64,000 bases of DNA, taken from NCBI RefSeq assembly GCF_902712875.1, contig NZ_LR743509.1, positions 2,618,001 to 2,682,000 of the forward strand. Reading direction: 5' to 3'. Under the pieces are notes generated by a model. That model worked only from the letters and a program-made list of their open reading frames with translations, was not told where the DNA came from and did not search any database. The translations under genes and the position numbers were made by a program. This document shows, piece by piece, positions 34,363 through 43,894 of this stretch. The stretch comes from Hyphomicrobium sp. ghe19. Its GTDB lineage: Bacteria > Pseudomonadota > Alphaproteobacteria > Rhizobiales > Hyphomicrobiaceae. Each line of letters begins with the position of its first letter. Within the stretch, counting starts at the first letter, position 1.

Positions 34363-36273
34363 TCAATGCGATGAACGCCTCTGGTCGTTGACGTCCTCGA
34401 ATTCCGCATCGACGACGTTGTCATCGCCCGCTCCTTCGTTCGACGTCGCGTTCTGGTTGCCAGCGCCTGCAGTCTGTGCCTGCGCCGCCTCGCCAAGCTT
34501 GCTTGCGGATTGACTGAGGGCACTGGCTTTCGCTTCGATCTGCGCAGCATCGTCTCCGGCAACTGCGGACTTGAGATCGGAAAGGGCCGTCTCGATAGCC
34601 GTCCTGTCCGCGGGTTCGAGTTTGGCGCCGTGCTCGGCGAGTGACTTCTCCGTCGAATGAATTATACTTTCCGCTTGGTTTCGCGCCTCAATCAGCGCTC
34701 GGCGTTTCTTATCCTCGGCGGCATGCGCCTCGGCCTCTTTCACCATTTTGTCTATGTCGGCTTCGGAAAGACCGCCAGACGCCTGGATGCGGATTGATTG
34801 CTCCTTGCCGGTGCCCTTGTCCTTGGCGGAGACATGGACAATGCCATTTGCATCAATGTCGAAAGTCACCTCGATCTGCGGCGCGCCTCGCGGTGCCGGG
34901 GGAATTCCGACGAGATCGAATTGACCGAGGAGTTTGTTGTCGGCTGCTATCTCGCGTTCACCCTGGCCGACACGGATAGTGACGGCCTGTTGGTTATCCT
35001 CAGCGGTCGAGAACGATTGGCTTTTCTTCGCCGGTATCGTGGTGTTGCGATCGATGAGGCGCGTGAATACGCCGCCCAATGTTTCGATGCCGAGCGAGAG
35101 TGGTGTTACGTCAAGAAGAAGCACGTCTTTGACATCGCCTTGCAGCACGCCAGCCTGAATCGCTGCACCGATGGCAACGACTTCATCCGGGTTCACGCCC
35201 TGGTGCGGCTCTTTCCCGAAGAACTGCTTCACGGTCTCCTGGATCTTCGGCATCCGGGTCATGCCGCCGACGAGCACCACTTCATCGATCTTCTTTGCAT
35301 CGACCTTCGCATCCTTCAGCGCGGCTTTGCATGGTTCGATCGTGCGTTGCACCAGATCGTCGACCAACGATTCGAATTTTGCGCGCGTGATCCTCACATC
35401 GAGATGCTTTGGCCCGTTCTGGTCTGCCGTTATGAAAGGCAGATTGATGCTCGTCTCCATTGTCGTCGAGAGTTCGATTTTTGCCTTCTCGGCCGCTTCC
35501 CGCAGGCGCTGCAGCGCTAAACGGTCATTGCGCAGATCGATGCCCTGCTCTTTCTTGAACTCGTCGGCGACGTAATCCATAAGCCGCTTATCGAAGTCTT
35601 CGCCGCCTAGGAATGTATCGCCATTGGTCGCTTTAACTTCGAAAACGCCATCGCCGATGTCCAGAACTGAAATGTCGAACGTACCGCCTCCGAGATCGTA
35701 GACAGCGATCGTTCCCTGACCTTTTTTGTCGAGCCCATAAGCGAGAGCCGCTGCTGTCGGCTCGTTGATAATGCGCTGGACTTCGAGGCCCGCGATCTTG
35801 CCCGCGTCCTTGGTCGCCTGCCGCTGCGCGTCATTGAAATAGGCTGGCACGGTAATAACGGCCTGAGTAACTTTATCGCCGAGGTACCGCTCCGCCGTCT
35901 CTTTCATTTTCTGCAGGATGAAGGCGGATATCTGGGACGGTGAATATCTTTTGCCGTTGGCCTCTACCCATGCATCGCCGTTGTCTCCGGGGACGATCTT
36001 GTAGGGGACCAGGGCTTCGTCTTTCTTTACAATCGAGTCGTCGAAACGGCGCCCGATCAACCGCTTGATCGCAGTGATCGTGTTTTCTGGATTGGTTACG
36101 GCCTGTCGTTTTGCGGGCAGACCAACAAGTGCCTGACCGTCCTTCGTGAACGCCACAACGGAAGGCGTCGTCCGCCCTCCCTCCTCGTTCTCGATGACCT
36201 TCGCCTGCTTGCCTTCCATCACAGCGACACAGGAATTGGTCGTTCCCAAGTCTATGCCAATTATTTTGGTGGC
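34363..36273 (-). CDS. dnaK: DnaK (Hsp70) chaperone
   Basis: About 636 residues: [18 protein letters not shown] at the start, the phosphate motifs [21 protein letters not shown] and [24 protein letters not shown], and the substrate domain from about 390. The acidic end has the usual length but ends [12 protein letters not shown] rather than the housekeeping EEVKDD type. A GTG at 36273 ([11 protein letters not shown]) has GGAGG five bases before it and fits the family start; the ATG at 36288 would contain that ribosome site. A palindrome lies 56-85 bases upstream. Confidence 0.95.
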   Translation of the reverse strand, partial: ATKIIGIDLGTTNSCVAVMEGKQAKVIENEEGGRTTPSVVAFTKDGQALVGLPAKRQAVTNPENTITAIKRLIGRRFDDSIVKKDEALVPYKIVPGDNGDAWVEANGKRYSPSQISAFILQKMKETAERYLGDKVTQAVITVPAYFNDAQRQATKDAGKIAGLEVQRIINEPTAAALAYGLDKKGQGTIAVYDLGGGTFDISVLDIGDGVFEVKATNGDTFLGGEDFDKRLMDYVADEFKKEQGIDLRNDRLALQRLREAAEKAKIELSTTMETSINLPFITADQNGPKHLDVRITRAKFESLVDDLVQRTIEPCKAALKDAKVDAKKIDEVVLVGGMTRMPKIQETVKQFFGKEPHQGVNPDEVVAIGAAIQAGVLQGDVKDVLLLDVTPLSLGIETLGGVFTRLIDRNTTIPAKKSQSFSTAEDNQQAVTIRVGQGEREIAADNKLLGQFDLVGIPPAPRGAPQIEVTFDIDANGIVHVSAKDKGTGKEQSIRIQASGGLSEADIDKMVKEAEAHAAEDKKRRALIEARNQAESIIHSTEKSLAEHGAKLEPADRTAIETALSDLKSAVAGDDAAQIEAKASALSQSASKLGEAAQAQTAGAGNQNATSNEGAGDDNVVDAEFEDVNDQRRSSH

Positions 36274-36343
36274 CACTTCTGCCTCCATCGCTCCGATTCA
36301 TATTCGCTGAGATACAGTCAACGGCTTCTGCGGGATTGCCGCC

Positions 36344-36357
36344 ATGACGGTTGTCAA
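36344..36357 (-). promoter_or_regulatory. FNR/FixK-like palindrome (ATGACGGTTGTCAA)
   Basis: Upstream of dnaK-grpE. TGTATC on the minus strand (36316-36311) is a possible -10 box, a few bases off the ideal spacing. A weaker copy (CTGACAGTCGTCAC) lies at 36449-36462. Confidence 0.65.
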
Positions 36358-36448
36358 GACGCCAACAGGGCATCGGCGGAGGCTTCGTTATCCAGGTTGT
36401 CAAGCGCTCGCAGCGAATCCGGCGCGGCACGCCGCAAAGACTTCAAAA

Positions 36449-36462
36449 CTGACAGTCGTCAC
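36449..36462. promoter_or_regulatory. Degenerate FNR-like palindrome (CTGACAGTCGTCAC)
   Basis: Inner ten bases match the consensus, both outer positions do not. In the dnaK upstream region. Confidence 0.35.
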
Positions 36463-36647
36463 GGCGAACGAAGCCCGGCAGAACGCCTTGACAGTCCGGT
36501 TTGCACAAACCGATTTGCTTGCTCATCATGCAATCGATGCGTGACAAAAAAATAGAGGCACAGCTGTCGAACCGCCGCGCCTCAGAGTTGACGGAAGAAA
36601 CGCACACCATGCTGCTCAAAATATTAGCTCGATGATCGGCGTTGTCA

Positions 36648-36661
36648 TTGACGGTCGTCAT
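36648..36661 (+). promoter_or_regulatory. FNR/FixK-like palindrome (TTGACGGTCGTCAT) with no adjacent gene
   Basis: A strong match about 350 bases before the ATPase inhibitor gene. GATAGA at 36687-36692 could be a -10 box. The transcript would have a long leader, or there may be an unannotated small RNA or gene between 36700 and 37009. Confidence 0.6.
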
Positions 36662-36699
36662 TTCTGGTGCGGACAAATGCCCTCGCGATAGAAGTGGAC

Positions 36700-37009
36700 C
36701 AATCACACCGTTTCTGCGGACCAATAGTTCATCGCCGCGCCTTAGCGCCGACCCGAAAATGCGCGGCTTGCCGAGCGCGATGTAAATTGGTGAAATCCCC
36801 GTAGGGAAACCCGTATTTTCCTTGTTCTCTGGCTCCGCTCGCGCCCCATAGAATTGATACCTGTCATAGACTTTCCGGGCAGTTCATATCAGCTGTTGGA
36901 GTTACCTCGGAGCATCCGAGGCCTCTCGCGGGGAAAACGCTACTGCATCCCGGGGTTTCTTCGCGGCCCTCATCCATGAAAGTCGTGCAGCCAAGAGTGA
37001 AGCCGAGAC
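36700..37009. other. Gap after the orphan palindrome
   Basis: No convincing frame or ribosome site. It may hold a leader or a small RNA read from the site at 36648; I see no clear hairpin-plus-T terminator. Confidence 0.35.
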
Positions 37010-37336
37010 ATGACCGCATTCGAAGAGCGTGAAAGGGCATTCGAGAAGAAGTTTGCCATCGACGAGGAACTGAAATTCAGGATTGAAGCGCGCCGAAACA
37101 AGCTTCTGGGCGAATGGGCGGCGGCGAAGCTTAACCTCTCCGGATCGGCGGTCGGCGAGTATATCAGGGAGCTTACCGAAATTCAGGTGACCCGCGGAAG
37201 CGAGGGGGTATTCGAAAAAGTGATGAGCGACTTCGAAGCCAATGGCGTTGGGGTCACAGCAAATGAACTCAGAAAGACGAGTCTGGAGTTTCAATCGAGG
37301 GCCGCGAAGGAGATCAAAGCGGAGCCGAACGTATGA
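37010..37336 (+). CDS. F1-ATPase inhibitor zeta subunit (DUF1476)
   Basis: 108 residues beginning MTAFEERERAFEKKFAIDEELKFRIEARRNKLLGEWAAAKL, the hallmark of DUF1476. In Paracoccus this family was shown to be the zeta subunit that blocks reverse ATP hydrolysis by F1 in alphaproteobacteria; the N-terminal helix is the inhibitory part. Finding it among oxygen/energy-stress genes fits a role when respiration falls. It may be a second copy, as the family is often duplicated. Confidence 0.85.
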   Translation: MTAFEERERAFEKKFAIDEELKFRIEARRNKLLGEWAAAKLNLSGSAVGEYIRELTEIQVTRGSEGVFEKVMSDFEANGVGVTANELRKTSLEFQSRAAKEIKAEPNV

Positions 37337-37395
37337 GGCAAGTTAAAGCGGATGAGGAAGGTGCATGTCATGCCAGGTAACGCGGCCACAAAAAA

Positions 37396-37409
37396 TTGAC
37401 GGCTATCAT
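37396..37409 (+). promoter_or_regulatory. FNR/FixK-like palindrome (TTGACGGCTATCAT)
   Basis: 84 bases before the PRC-barrel gene start at 37493. CAAAAT at 37432-37437 sits at the class II -10 position. Confidence 0.68.
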
Positions 37410-37492
37410 GGCTCGAAGAGGCACGCCTGTCCAAAATCACAGATAGCTCGCATGTATGGGCCGGCGTGGTAGCACTCAAAGAGGAGCCATTC

Positions 37493-38104
37493 ATGACTCT
37501 CGATTTTACTAGACGGACGCTTGCCGTTGCGGATCTCATTGCAAATTCGATCGTCATCGTCCGGTCGCCTGTTGGCTCTCAGACGTATCCTTTCCATCTG
37601 CTCCTGATCGCCGCCCTGCTTCCGATCGGTGCAATTCTGTTCACGGCGCTTGAGAATAAGCCCGCGCGTGCCGCCGCAAGCATTGAACTTGTCGAGGTCG
37701 ACGCCAAGGTCGTCGCGAAAGGCTATCCAGCCTCAAAGCTTATCGGTACCAAGATCTACAATGCCAAGGGCGAAAAGATCGGCACCCTGGACGAACTTGT
37801 GATCGAGGGTGACAACGTCAATTTTGCTGTGCTTCAGGTCGGTGGCTTTCTGGGCATAGGCGGTAAGCTTGTCGTCGTTCCCTACAAGGACCTCTCGATC
37901 GATGCGGAGGGCGATAAAATCGTGCTAGGCGGTGGCAGCAAGGAACAACTGATGAAGTTGGCGGGATACGAATACAAAGCTCTGGGCGCCGCGCCGACAG
38001 GTCTCCTCTCGCGCGTTGTCCCGACAATGTCCTCGCCCTCGGGCTCCCAAGCCTCGGGACCCACTGGAGCGATCGACAAAGCCGTGCCTCCGATGAAGCC
38101 TTGA
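37493..38104 (+). CDS. Membrane-anchored PRC-barrel protein
   Basis: About 203 residues. One hydrophobic segment (FHLLLIAALLPIGAILFTAL) is followed by a PRC-barrel domain (KGYPASKLIGTKIYNAKGEKIGTLDELVIEGDNVNFAVLQVGGFLGIGGKLVVVPYKDL) and a Pro/Ser/Gly-rich tail. The ATG at 37493 has AGAGGAG before it. PRC-barrels sit in photosynthetic reaction centres and RimM; the periplasmic type here is a general stress protein of unknown role. The next gene is a paralogue. Confidence 0.82.
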   Translation: MTLDFTRRTLAVADLIANSIVIVRSPVGSQTYPFHLLLIAALLPIGAILFTALENKPARAAASIELVEVDAKVVAKGYPASKLIGTKIYNAKGEKIGTLDELVIEGDNVNFAVLQVGGFLGIGGKLVVVPYKDLSIDAEGDKIVLGGGSKEQLMKLAGYEYKALGAAPTGLLSRVVPTMSSPSGSQASGPTGAIDKAVPPMKP

Positions 38105-38172
38105 ACACGCATTGATCCGTTTTATCGCGCGGTTGGCTCAGGGGTCAGCGATAACTATGAAGGCACCGACAG

Positions 38173-38556
38173 ATGGTCCGCAGATTATTCTTGCGCACAG
38201 TTCTTTCCGCCGCGGTTGTCTTGCTATCCGCCCCGACGTTCGCCGGGGAGGTCGGCCTCGTAGCGCTAGACCTCAAAGATGTTGCAAAGGGCTATCGAGG
38301 CGAAGATCTAAAGCAAAAAACGGTCGTCAATGAGAAACGAGAGGACGTTGGCAGGATCGATGATTTTATCTTTTCAAGGAATGACAATCAGGTATTTGTT
38401 GTATTGGTCGTCGGCGACTATGTCGGAATTAGCGGATCACTGATCGCGGTTCCGTTCCGTAGCCTCAAACTCGATGATCCGTCAGGCTTGATCATCCTGC
38501 CGGGCGCGGACCGCGCAGCTCTGCTAAAGCTCCCAGTGTTTCTCTACAATCATTGA
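38173..38556 (+). CDS. Exported PRC-barrel protein
   Basis: 127 residues with a signal peptide (MVRRLFLRTVLSAAVVLLSAPTFAG, cleavage near 24) and one PRC-barrel domain (DVAKGYRGEDLKQKTVVNEKREDVGRIDDF...VFVVLVVGDYVGISGSLIAVPFRSLKLDD). It shares the core with the preceding protein, so the pair arose by duplication. The genes are 68 bases apart and probably co-transcribed. Confidence 0.82.
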   Translation: MVRRLFLRTVLSAAVVLLSAPTFAGEVGLVALDLKDVAKGYRGEDLKQKTVVNEKREDVGRIDDFIFSRNDNQVFVVLVVGDYVGISGSLIAVPFRSLKLDDPSGLIILPGADRAALLKLPVFLYNH

Positions 38557-38646
38557 AATCGGCCTTCGCTTGGTCGGCCTCGCCAGATGCTCGACTGACC
38601 ACGTGCATTCAATATTCCAGGCATTGAGCCACGAAGGGATTCGCCG

Positions 38647-39825
38647 ATGCAGAATGTCGACATACCGGACGTTTCCGAATTCAAGGGGCTAGCCGCTGTA
38701 CGCAACGAGACCTGCGTATCGATTTATCTGCCGATCAATCCGGCGCGGGAAGCTGGTCATGCCAATCGCCTCCTTCTCAAGGATTTAGTGAAGGACGCAG
38801 TGCGTCAGTTGCAGCAGGTCAATCTCGATGAGGAGAGCTTCTCGCATCTCTCACATCACTTCGAGCACCTTCTAGGCATCAATAAGGACCCTGATATCGA
38901 GGAGAAAGTCAGGCTACGTCAGCGGTACCGCAAGAAATTCGAGGAAGTATCCGAGTTCTGGAAGTCACAGAGCAGAGGGCTGGGCATCCTCGCCACACCG
39001 GAAAGCATGCGCACATTTCGATTGTCGAATGCGGTAAAGCCGTTGGCGGAGGTCGCTGACCGGTTTCATATCCAGCCCCTGGTGCGTACGATGACGATGC
39101 CGCACGAGGCTTACGTGCTGGCGCTCACCCAGAACAGCGCCCGCCTCCTTCACATCTTCGCGAATATGCAGCCGGAGGTCGTTCACGTTCCGAAGTTTCC
39201 AAAGAGCTTACCCGAAGGCCTGCTCGTGTATGCGCGCGCGCCAAGTATCAACCTTATGCTGCCCGAGTATGAAAAGGTGCTCATGCAGGAGTACGTGCAC
39301 AAAGTCGACAATGCTCTCAAATCGGTCCTGACCGGCCGCGACACGCCCTTGATACTTGCCTCGGAGGAGCCCCTAGCCTCGATATTCAGATCGCATAGTT
39401 CCTCGCCCCATCTCTTACCGGATATGATCTCCGGCAATCCAGACGACAAGAATGACGCGCAGCTCTCGGACGACGCCCTGGCTGTTCTAGAACGCTCGTA
39501 TATGCGGGAGATCCAAAAGATTCTTGGCGACTACGACGAGTTGAAACCTCGGTTTGCGACGACGGACGTATCATACGCCGCTCACTGCGCTACATACGGA
39601 GCGATCGATAAGCTGATCATCGATATCGACGCAAATATTCCCGGCATAGTTGACGACGACGATGGGAGCGTTACCTACGCCGTTTCAGATGATGCCGAGA
39701 CCTATAGCGTTGTCGACGAGATCGCGAAGCGGGCGTTCATCAAAGGAGCGCGAGTGCTGGGCGCTTCCAATGAAGAGCTTCCGGATCACGCTCCGCTGGT
39801 CGCCATTTTGCGATTTCGGCTTTGA
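38647..39825 (+). CDS. baeRF-family protein (bacterial archaeo-eukaryotic release-factor-like)
   Basis: 392 residues. Features such as ETCVSIYLPINPAREAG at the start, GLGILATPESMRTFRLSNAVKPLAEVADRFHIQPLVR, and the C-terminal DKLIIDIDANIPGIVDDDDGSVTY...DEIAKRAFIKGARVLGASNEELPDHAPLVAILRF match the baeRF group. These are proposed to act on stalled or hibernating ribosomes under stress, by analogy with eRF1/Dom34. Its place fits a stress role; the biochemical role is unproven. Confidence 0.75.
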   Translation: MQNVDIPDVSEFKGLAAVRNETCVSIYLPINPAREAGHANRLLLKDLVKDAVRQLQQVNLDEESFSHLSHHFEHLLGINKDPDIEEKVRLRQRYRKKFEEVSEFWKSQSRGLGILATPESMRTFRLSNAVKPLAEVADRFHIQPLVRTMTMPHEAYVLALTQNSARLLHIFANMQPEVVHVPKFPKSLPEGLLVYARAPSINLMLPEYEKVLMQEYVHKVDNALKSVLTGRDTPLILASEEPLASIFRSHSSSPHLLPDMISGNPDDKNDAQLSDDALAVLERSYMREIQKILGDYDELKPRFATTDVSYAAHCATYGAIDKLIIDIDANIPGIVDDDDGSVTYAVSDDAETYSVVDEIAKRAFIKGARVLGASNEELPDHAPLVAILRFRL

Positions 39826-39904
39826 GTTGGCACATTCGCCGGAAGTCAGCGATTAACGCTTATACTTTTTTAAGATTTTGGCATCGCGCTCGCTCGGCAC
39901 CATA

Positions 39905-39918
39905 CTGATGATCGTCAA
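39905..39918 (+). promoter_or_regulatory. FNR/FixK-like palindrome (CTGATGATCGTCAA)
   Basis: First of two copies (110 bases apart) before the small gene at 40125. Confidence 0.5.
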
Positions 39919-40014
39919 TTGTTGGAACAGAGCGCGGGGCGCTTAAATCTTAAAATAACGCCGGAGACCCTGCTTCACGTTCCGCACATCGCTCGATGGA
40001 CAAAGTCCGGAAGA

Positions 40015-40028
40015 ATGACAACCATCAA
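40015..40028 (+). promoter_or_regulatory. FNR/FixK-like palindrome (ATGACAACCATCAA)
   Basis: 97 bases before the small gene at 40125. CATATC at 40053-40058 is near the expected -10 position. Confidence 0.62.
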
Positions 40029-40124
40029 TGCGGTGAAACTCTCAATCTGCGACATATCTCGAGCAGCATTTGCTGCGCATACTCGCGAACCATCGTCCCA
40101 AGGTTTTGAAGACGCGGAGATTCG

Positions 40125-40379
40125 ATGGAAACCGCTGAACTCTTTGCAAGTGCAGAACCGCATGATCCGGAGACTTTGAACATTCTCGTCGATGCATTCG
40201 AAGGCGCTTGGAGCGAGATCGAAAAACGCTACGAGGGTCGCCCTAGACTCCGCGACGAAGCGCGGCCACGGCTTGCCGACGCTGTTCTGAAGGTAGTGAA
40301 CGACGGCGCTCGAGTTCCTGCAAACATCAAGGAATCAGCCTTGCTCATCTTGGCCATCGAAGACTCAAACCTCCGTTGA
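40125..40379 (+). CDS. Small conserved helical protein
   Basis: 84 residues (METAELFASAEPHDPETLNILVDAFEGAWSEIEKRY...). It resembles short uncharacterised proteins of Rhizobiales with the core LADAVLKVVNDGARVPANIKESALLIL. Soluble, helical, acidic at the start. It is led by two palindromes, so it probably belongs to the regulon. No function known. Confidence 0.65.
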   Translation: METAELFASAEPHDPETLNILVDAFEGAWSEIEKRYEGRPRLRDEARPRLADAVLKVVNDGARVPANIKESALLILAIEDSNLR

Positions 40380-40408
40380 TGTTCGGTGAGGTTCGCGGCT
40401 GATTTAGG

Positions 40409-40918
40409 ATGGTCATGCAGATAAACCTCAAAAGGAATGTCCCAGCGTCTCCCCGCGACGCCTTCGCAACTCTTGCGGATGTCCGGGCTTGGCCTCTGAT
40501 CATCGGCTCGATCCGAAGCGTCGAACTGCTGACGCCGGAGCCGGTCACTGAGGGTTCAAAGCTGCGTGTCTCACGCTTTTTATTCGGCCGCGAGACGACC
40601 CAGCTCTTTGAGGTCTCGCGTCTTGAGCCACCCCGACAAATGCGCTTATCGGTGGAAGATCCCGACATAGATTTTGATCTGGATCATGTGATCGACGGAA
40701 TTTTTGGGGGCGGGTCCCGCATCATGCTGATTTTTCGGGCCCGCCCACAGACGCAGGTCGGAAAAGCGGCCCTGCCTTTCATGTCACCGTTTATGGGTAT
40801 TACGCTGCGCGACGAACTCGAACAGGACCTCTTGGATCTTGCCACGGCAATCACGCTGCGATCGGCTCAGGAAGAGCCAAGAGCGCACGCCGGCCATCAA
40901 CCAAAGCCGAGGACGTGA
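40409..40918 (+). CDS. SRPBCC/START-type ligand-binding protein
   Basis: 169 residues. The helix-grip pattern (MQINLKRNVPASPRDAFATLADVRAWPLIIGSIRSVELLTPEPVTEGSKLRVSRFLF) is typical of polyketide-cyclase/SRPBCC proteins, which bind hydrophobic ligands. The start is ATG at 40409 or 40415. It lies 29 bases after the previous stop and is probably in its operon. Confidence 0.72.
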   Translation: MVMQINLKRNVPASPRDAFATLADVRAWPLIIGSIRSVELLTPEPVTEGSKLRVSRFLFGRETTQLFEVSRLEPPRQMRLSVEDPDIDFDLDHVIDGIFGGGSRIMLIFRARPQTQVGKAALPFMSPFMGITLRDELEQDLLDLATAITLRSAQEEPRAHAGHQPKPRT

Positions 40919-40988
40919 AGGCCCGATTTTCGTCAGATCGATAAGCGCCAGGGTGACGTCGCACGCCCCGCTGCCGCCGAGAATGGCT

Positions 40989-41876
40989 TCATAGCATCTC
41001 GAGCGCGCGCGGGCCGTCGGGCGGGGGGAATAATTTGTCGAGTTCTGCGAGCTGTTCAGCAGTTAGCTCGATACTCAATGCAGCGACGTCTTCCTCGAGA
41101 CGTTCCGGACTGGAGGTCTTAGGAATTGCGATCACGTCATCGTTGGCAAGCAGCCAACCGAGAGCAGCGCTCGCCGGCGTCATTCCATGCCGTTTCGAAA
41201 ATTCTATGAGCCTCCTATTTTTAAGAAGGCGTGCCTGCTCAATCGGCGAATAAGCCATGATTGGAATCTTGTGCTGCCGCATCCACGGCAGCAATTCCCA
41301 TTCGGGACCGCGCCGCGTGAGGTTATACAGGATTTGGTTCGTGACCGCGGCCGTCCCGCCGCGAACGTTCCAGAGCTCCTGCATATCATCGGTGTCAAAG
41401 TTGCTGACGCCCCAGTAGCGAATCTTGCCTGCATCCTGAAGTGCTTGAAATCCGGCAACAGTCTCGTGAAGGGGAATACTTCCGCGCCAATGCAGCAGAT
41501 AAAGATCGATCCGATCGGTCTTGAGGCGGTGCAAGCTGTTCGCACAGGCGACGGGGAGTTGGTAGAATGATGCGTTATGCGGATAGACCTTACTGACAAG
41601 GAAAACTTCGTCGCGTCGCTCACTCAGCGCTTCGCCGATCAGCTCTTCCGCAAGGCCTTCACCGTACATCTCGGCAGTATCGATGAGCGTGACGCCGAGA
41701 TCGACTGCATGCCTCAAGGTCGCGATCTGTTGCGCGCGCAGCGCCGGGTCTTCGCCGAAATGCCAAGTCCCCAGACCAAGCGCAGGCACCCGCTCCCCTG
41801 ATGGAAGCGCGACAGTTCGCATGGTCCTCCCGTGTTTTGCAGGCCCGCGATCAACCGTCTTGATGTGAAGAGTCAT
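40989..41876 (-). CDS. Aldo/keto reductase
   Basis: 295 residues, a TIM-barrel reductase with the catalytic set Asp (LIDTAEMYG), Tyr (EMYG), Lys (LVSKVYP) and His (YLLHWRG), and the NADPH site AIPKTSSPERLEED. Close in type to DkgA/YeaE-like enzymes that reduce methylglyoxal and other aldehydes. It is the second gene after the TMEM175-type gene, only two bases apart, so the pair forms an operon. Confidence 0.88.
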   Translation of the reverse strand: MTLHIKTVDRGPAKHGRTMRTVALPSGERVPALGLGTWHFGEDPALRAQQIATLRHAVDLGVTLIDTAEMYGEGLAEELIGEALSERRDEVFLVSKVYPHNASFYQLPVACANSLHRLKTDRIDLYLLHWRGSIPLHETVAGFQALQDAGKIRYWGVSNFDTDDMQELWNVRGGTAAVTNQILYNLTRRGPEWELLPWMRQHKIPIMAYSPIEQARLLKNRRLIEFSKRHGMTPASAALGWLLANDDVIAIPKTSSPERLEEDVAALSIELTAEQLAELDKLFPPPDGPRALEML

Positions 41877-41878
41877 GA

Positions 41879-42586
41879 CTATCTTCCTCTTTTGATCAGA
41901 CTAAGCCGCGTCTCGCTCAGTCCTTCGTATGTGATGCCATAGAAGATGGGTAACGACAGATAGATCGCCAGCGCTAGTAGCGGCGACCAGAACCATCCCA
42001 TCAAGCCTGCAATCACATACAGAGCGATACCGATCCAAGCTCGCACTCGTTCCTTCGGAAAAAAGCCCGGATTTATGTCTTTCTGCAGCAGGTATGGATG
42101 AATGGTTAGCACGTGGAACAGGAGCAGCCACGCCAGGCACATTAGCCCGCCGATCAACGCATAGACGGCTTCCGCCACCTGCGCGTCGAAGAGGTTGCCG
42201 TGCTGAAGGGCAAAAGAAAGGAGCGCCGTGGGAAACGGTATCAGTGCCGACGTCAGCAGGAGGAAAAGATTGGCGAGATGCAACATGCGGTCACAATAGC
42301 GGACTCGCGAGAAGACCGCATGATGGTTGAGCCAGATCACGCCGACGTAACAAAACGATGCCAGGAACGCGACGTAATTCGGCCATTGATCGAGCAGCTT
42401 GTTCAGAAGATGCCCAGCTTCATGCTCAGGGCGCACAATCTCAACCACAAGGAGGGTGATCGTGATCGAGAAGACGCCGTCGCTGAACGCCTCGAGCCGA
42501 TCGGTCTCGGCAAGGCGCACCCGCGGAAGCGAGGGAGGTTCCGACTCGACTTCTCGTTGAAACGCCTGTTCCTTTCTCTGGCGCAT
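41879..42586 (-). CDS. TMEM175-type potassium channel (DUF1211)
   Basis: 235 residues with six hydrophobic helices. The first has RLEAFSDGVFSITITLLVVEI, the FSDG signature of the bacterial TMEM175 family, in which tetramers conduct K+. Upstream of, and almost touching, the aldo/keto reductase gene. The first 25 residues are polar. Confidence 0.82.
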   Translation of the reverse strand: MRQRKEQAFQREVESEPPSLPRVRLAETDRLEAFSDGVFSITITLLVVEIVRPEHEAGHLLNKLLDQWPNYVAFLASFCYVGVIWLNHHAVFSRVRYCDRMLHLANLFLLLTSALIPFPTALLSFALQHGNLFDAQVAEAVYALIGGLMCLAWLLLFHVLTIHPYLLQKDINPGFFPKERVRAWIGIALYVIAGLMGWFWSPLLALAIYLSLPIFYGITYEGLSETRLSLIKRGR

Positions 42587-42652
42587 CCGCTAAATTCCTG
42601 GCTGTGGTACCGACGACGCAGGCGCGCATGCCCGAGACTGCATCCATTTCTG

Positions 42653-43669
42653 CTAGCCGTTGCGGACGCGAAGAACGATCTTGCCAAGAACGTGTCGTTG
42701 CGCCAGATGCTCGTGGGCCTTAGCTGCTTCGTCAAGGCCATATCGGGCAGCGATAGGAACTTTCAGTCGCGATGCATCTACGGTGTCATTCAGACGCTTG
42801 AACTCATGCACACCGGCTATCGCGTCGTAAGCGGTGAAATCGACACCGTTCCGCCGTTTGGGTAGAGGCTCCACCCCGTTCGGATAGGCCACACGTCCGC
42901 CCTTGCGCACAGCATTGACGCACCGGTCCAATGCGACGCCTCCGGCGAGCGCGAGAACGGCGTCAATTCCATCAGGTGCCCAGCGCATAATGGCGCCGGT
43001 GAGATTTTGGTCGCCGGCATTAAGAGCCTCGTCCGCACCCAACTCGCGCACAAACGCCAGGGCCTCGGCCGTCGTCGCGGTTGCAAGCACCCGTGCTTTT
43101 CGCAATTTTGCGAATTGGATGGCAAGACTTCCGACACCGCCCGCGGCGGCGTAAATGATGACACTCTCGTCCTTTGCTACGTGCAAGGCATCGTCTACTC
43201 CCTGAAGCGCGGTGAGCCCTGTCGTTGCGATTGCACCGGCCTCCTCCAGATGAAGCGACTTCGGCTTTGGAGCTACCTTTTCGGCCGCTACCGCAACGAA
43301 CTCGGCATAAAATCCTCCTTTGGGATTTTCGTAACTATACGAGTAGACTTGTTCACTGAGTTCGAGACGCCGAACACGAGAACCCACAGCCGCGATCGTG
43401 CCCGAACCGTCAGTCCCGAGGACCAAAGGAAAGCGGGGTGGTCCGAAGAGTTCCCCCTCCCTCATGTCGGCGTCCCAAGGACCGACACCGGCAGTATGCA
43501 CAGCCACGAGAACTTCGTCGGCGCTAATGTCAGGGACAGGAACCATGTGGATCTTGAGCTGTTTTGGGCCGCCGAAGTGGTCGATTGCCGCTGCTCGCAT
43601 CGTTTTCGGAAGCATCCTCGCGCGATGCTCGCCAGAGAGGACGCTTTCGTTGTGAGGTATCGAAGTCAT
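42653..43669 (-). CDS. Zinc-independent quinone oxidoreductase (MDR family)
   Basis: About 338 residues with the GroES-like N-terminal domain (VHTAGVGPWDADMREG...LGTDGSGTIAAVG) and an NADPH-binding Rossmann fold with AAAGGVGSLAIQFAK. No zinc-ligand cysteines, as in QOR/zeta-crystallin. It reduces quinones or enones. Family start points near MRAAAIDHFGG suggest translation may start at 43615 or 43600 instead of 43669. Confidence 0.85.
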   Translation of the reverse strand: MTSIPHNESVLSGEHRARMLPKTMRAAAIDHFGGPKQLKIHMVPVPDISADEVLVAVHTAGVGPWDADMREGELFGPPRFPLVLGTDGSGTIAAVGSRVRRLELSEQVYSYSYENPKGGFYAEFVAVAAEKVAPKPKSLHLEEAGAIATTGLTALQGVDDALHVAKDESVIIYAAAGGVGSLAIQFAKLRKARVLATATTAEALAFVRELGADEALNAGDQNLTGAIMRWAPDGIDAVLALAGGVALDRCVNAVRKGGRVAYPNGVEPLPKRRNGVDFTAYDAIAGVHEFKRLNDTVDASRLKVPIAARYGLDEAAKAHEHLAQRHVLGKIVLRVRNG

Positions 43670-43894
43670 GTCGGCACATTGTCTGGCTGTCGCGCTCGCG
43701 AGCGGGTCAGTGGCGCCATGACGACGCGATGGGGCAGCGCATATCTGCCGATCTTCACCGCCTGGAAGAGGGCTGGAGCAGTTATCGTCTGCTCACGTGC
43801 GATTTCCGTGGTTTCGCTCATCGGCTCAATTGCCTTCTCATCACATTCGTCACCTCAAGTCATCGCTCGCAGGCGCCGGATCTCTATCCGCCAA

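Noticed and set aside
34798-35520. 240-codon open frame opposite dnaK
   Set aside because: Antisense shadow of a highly conserved gene.
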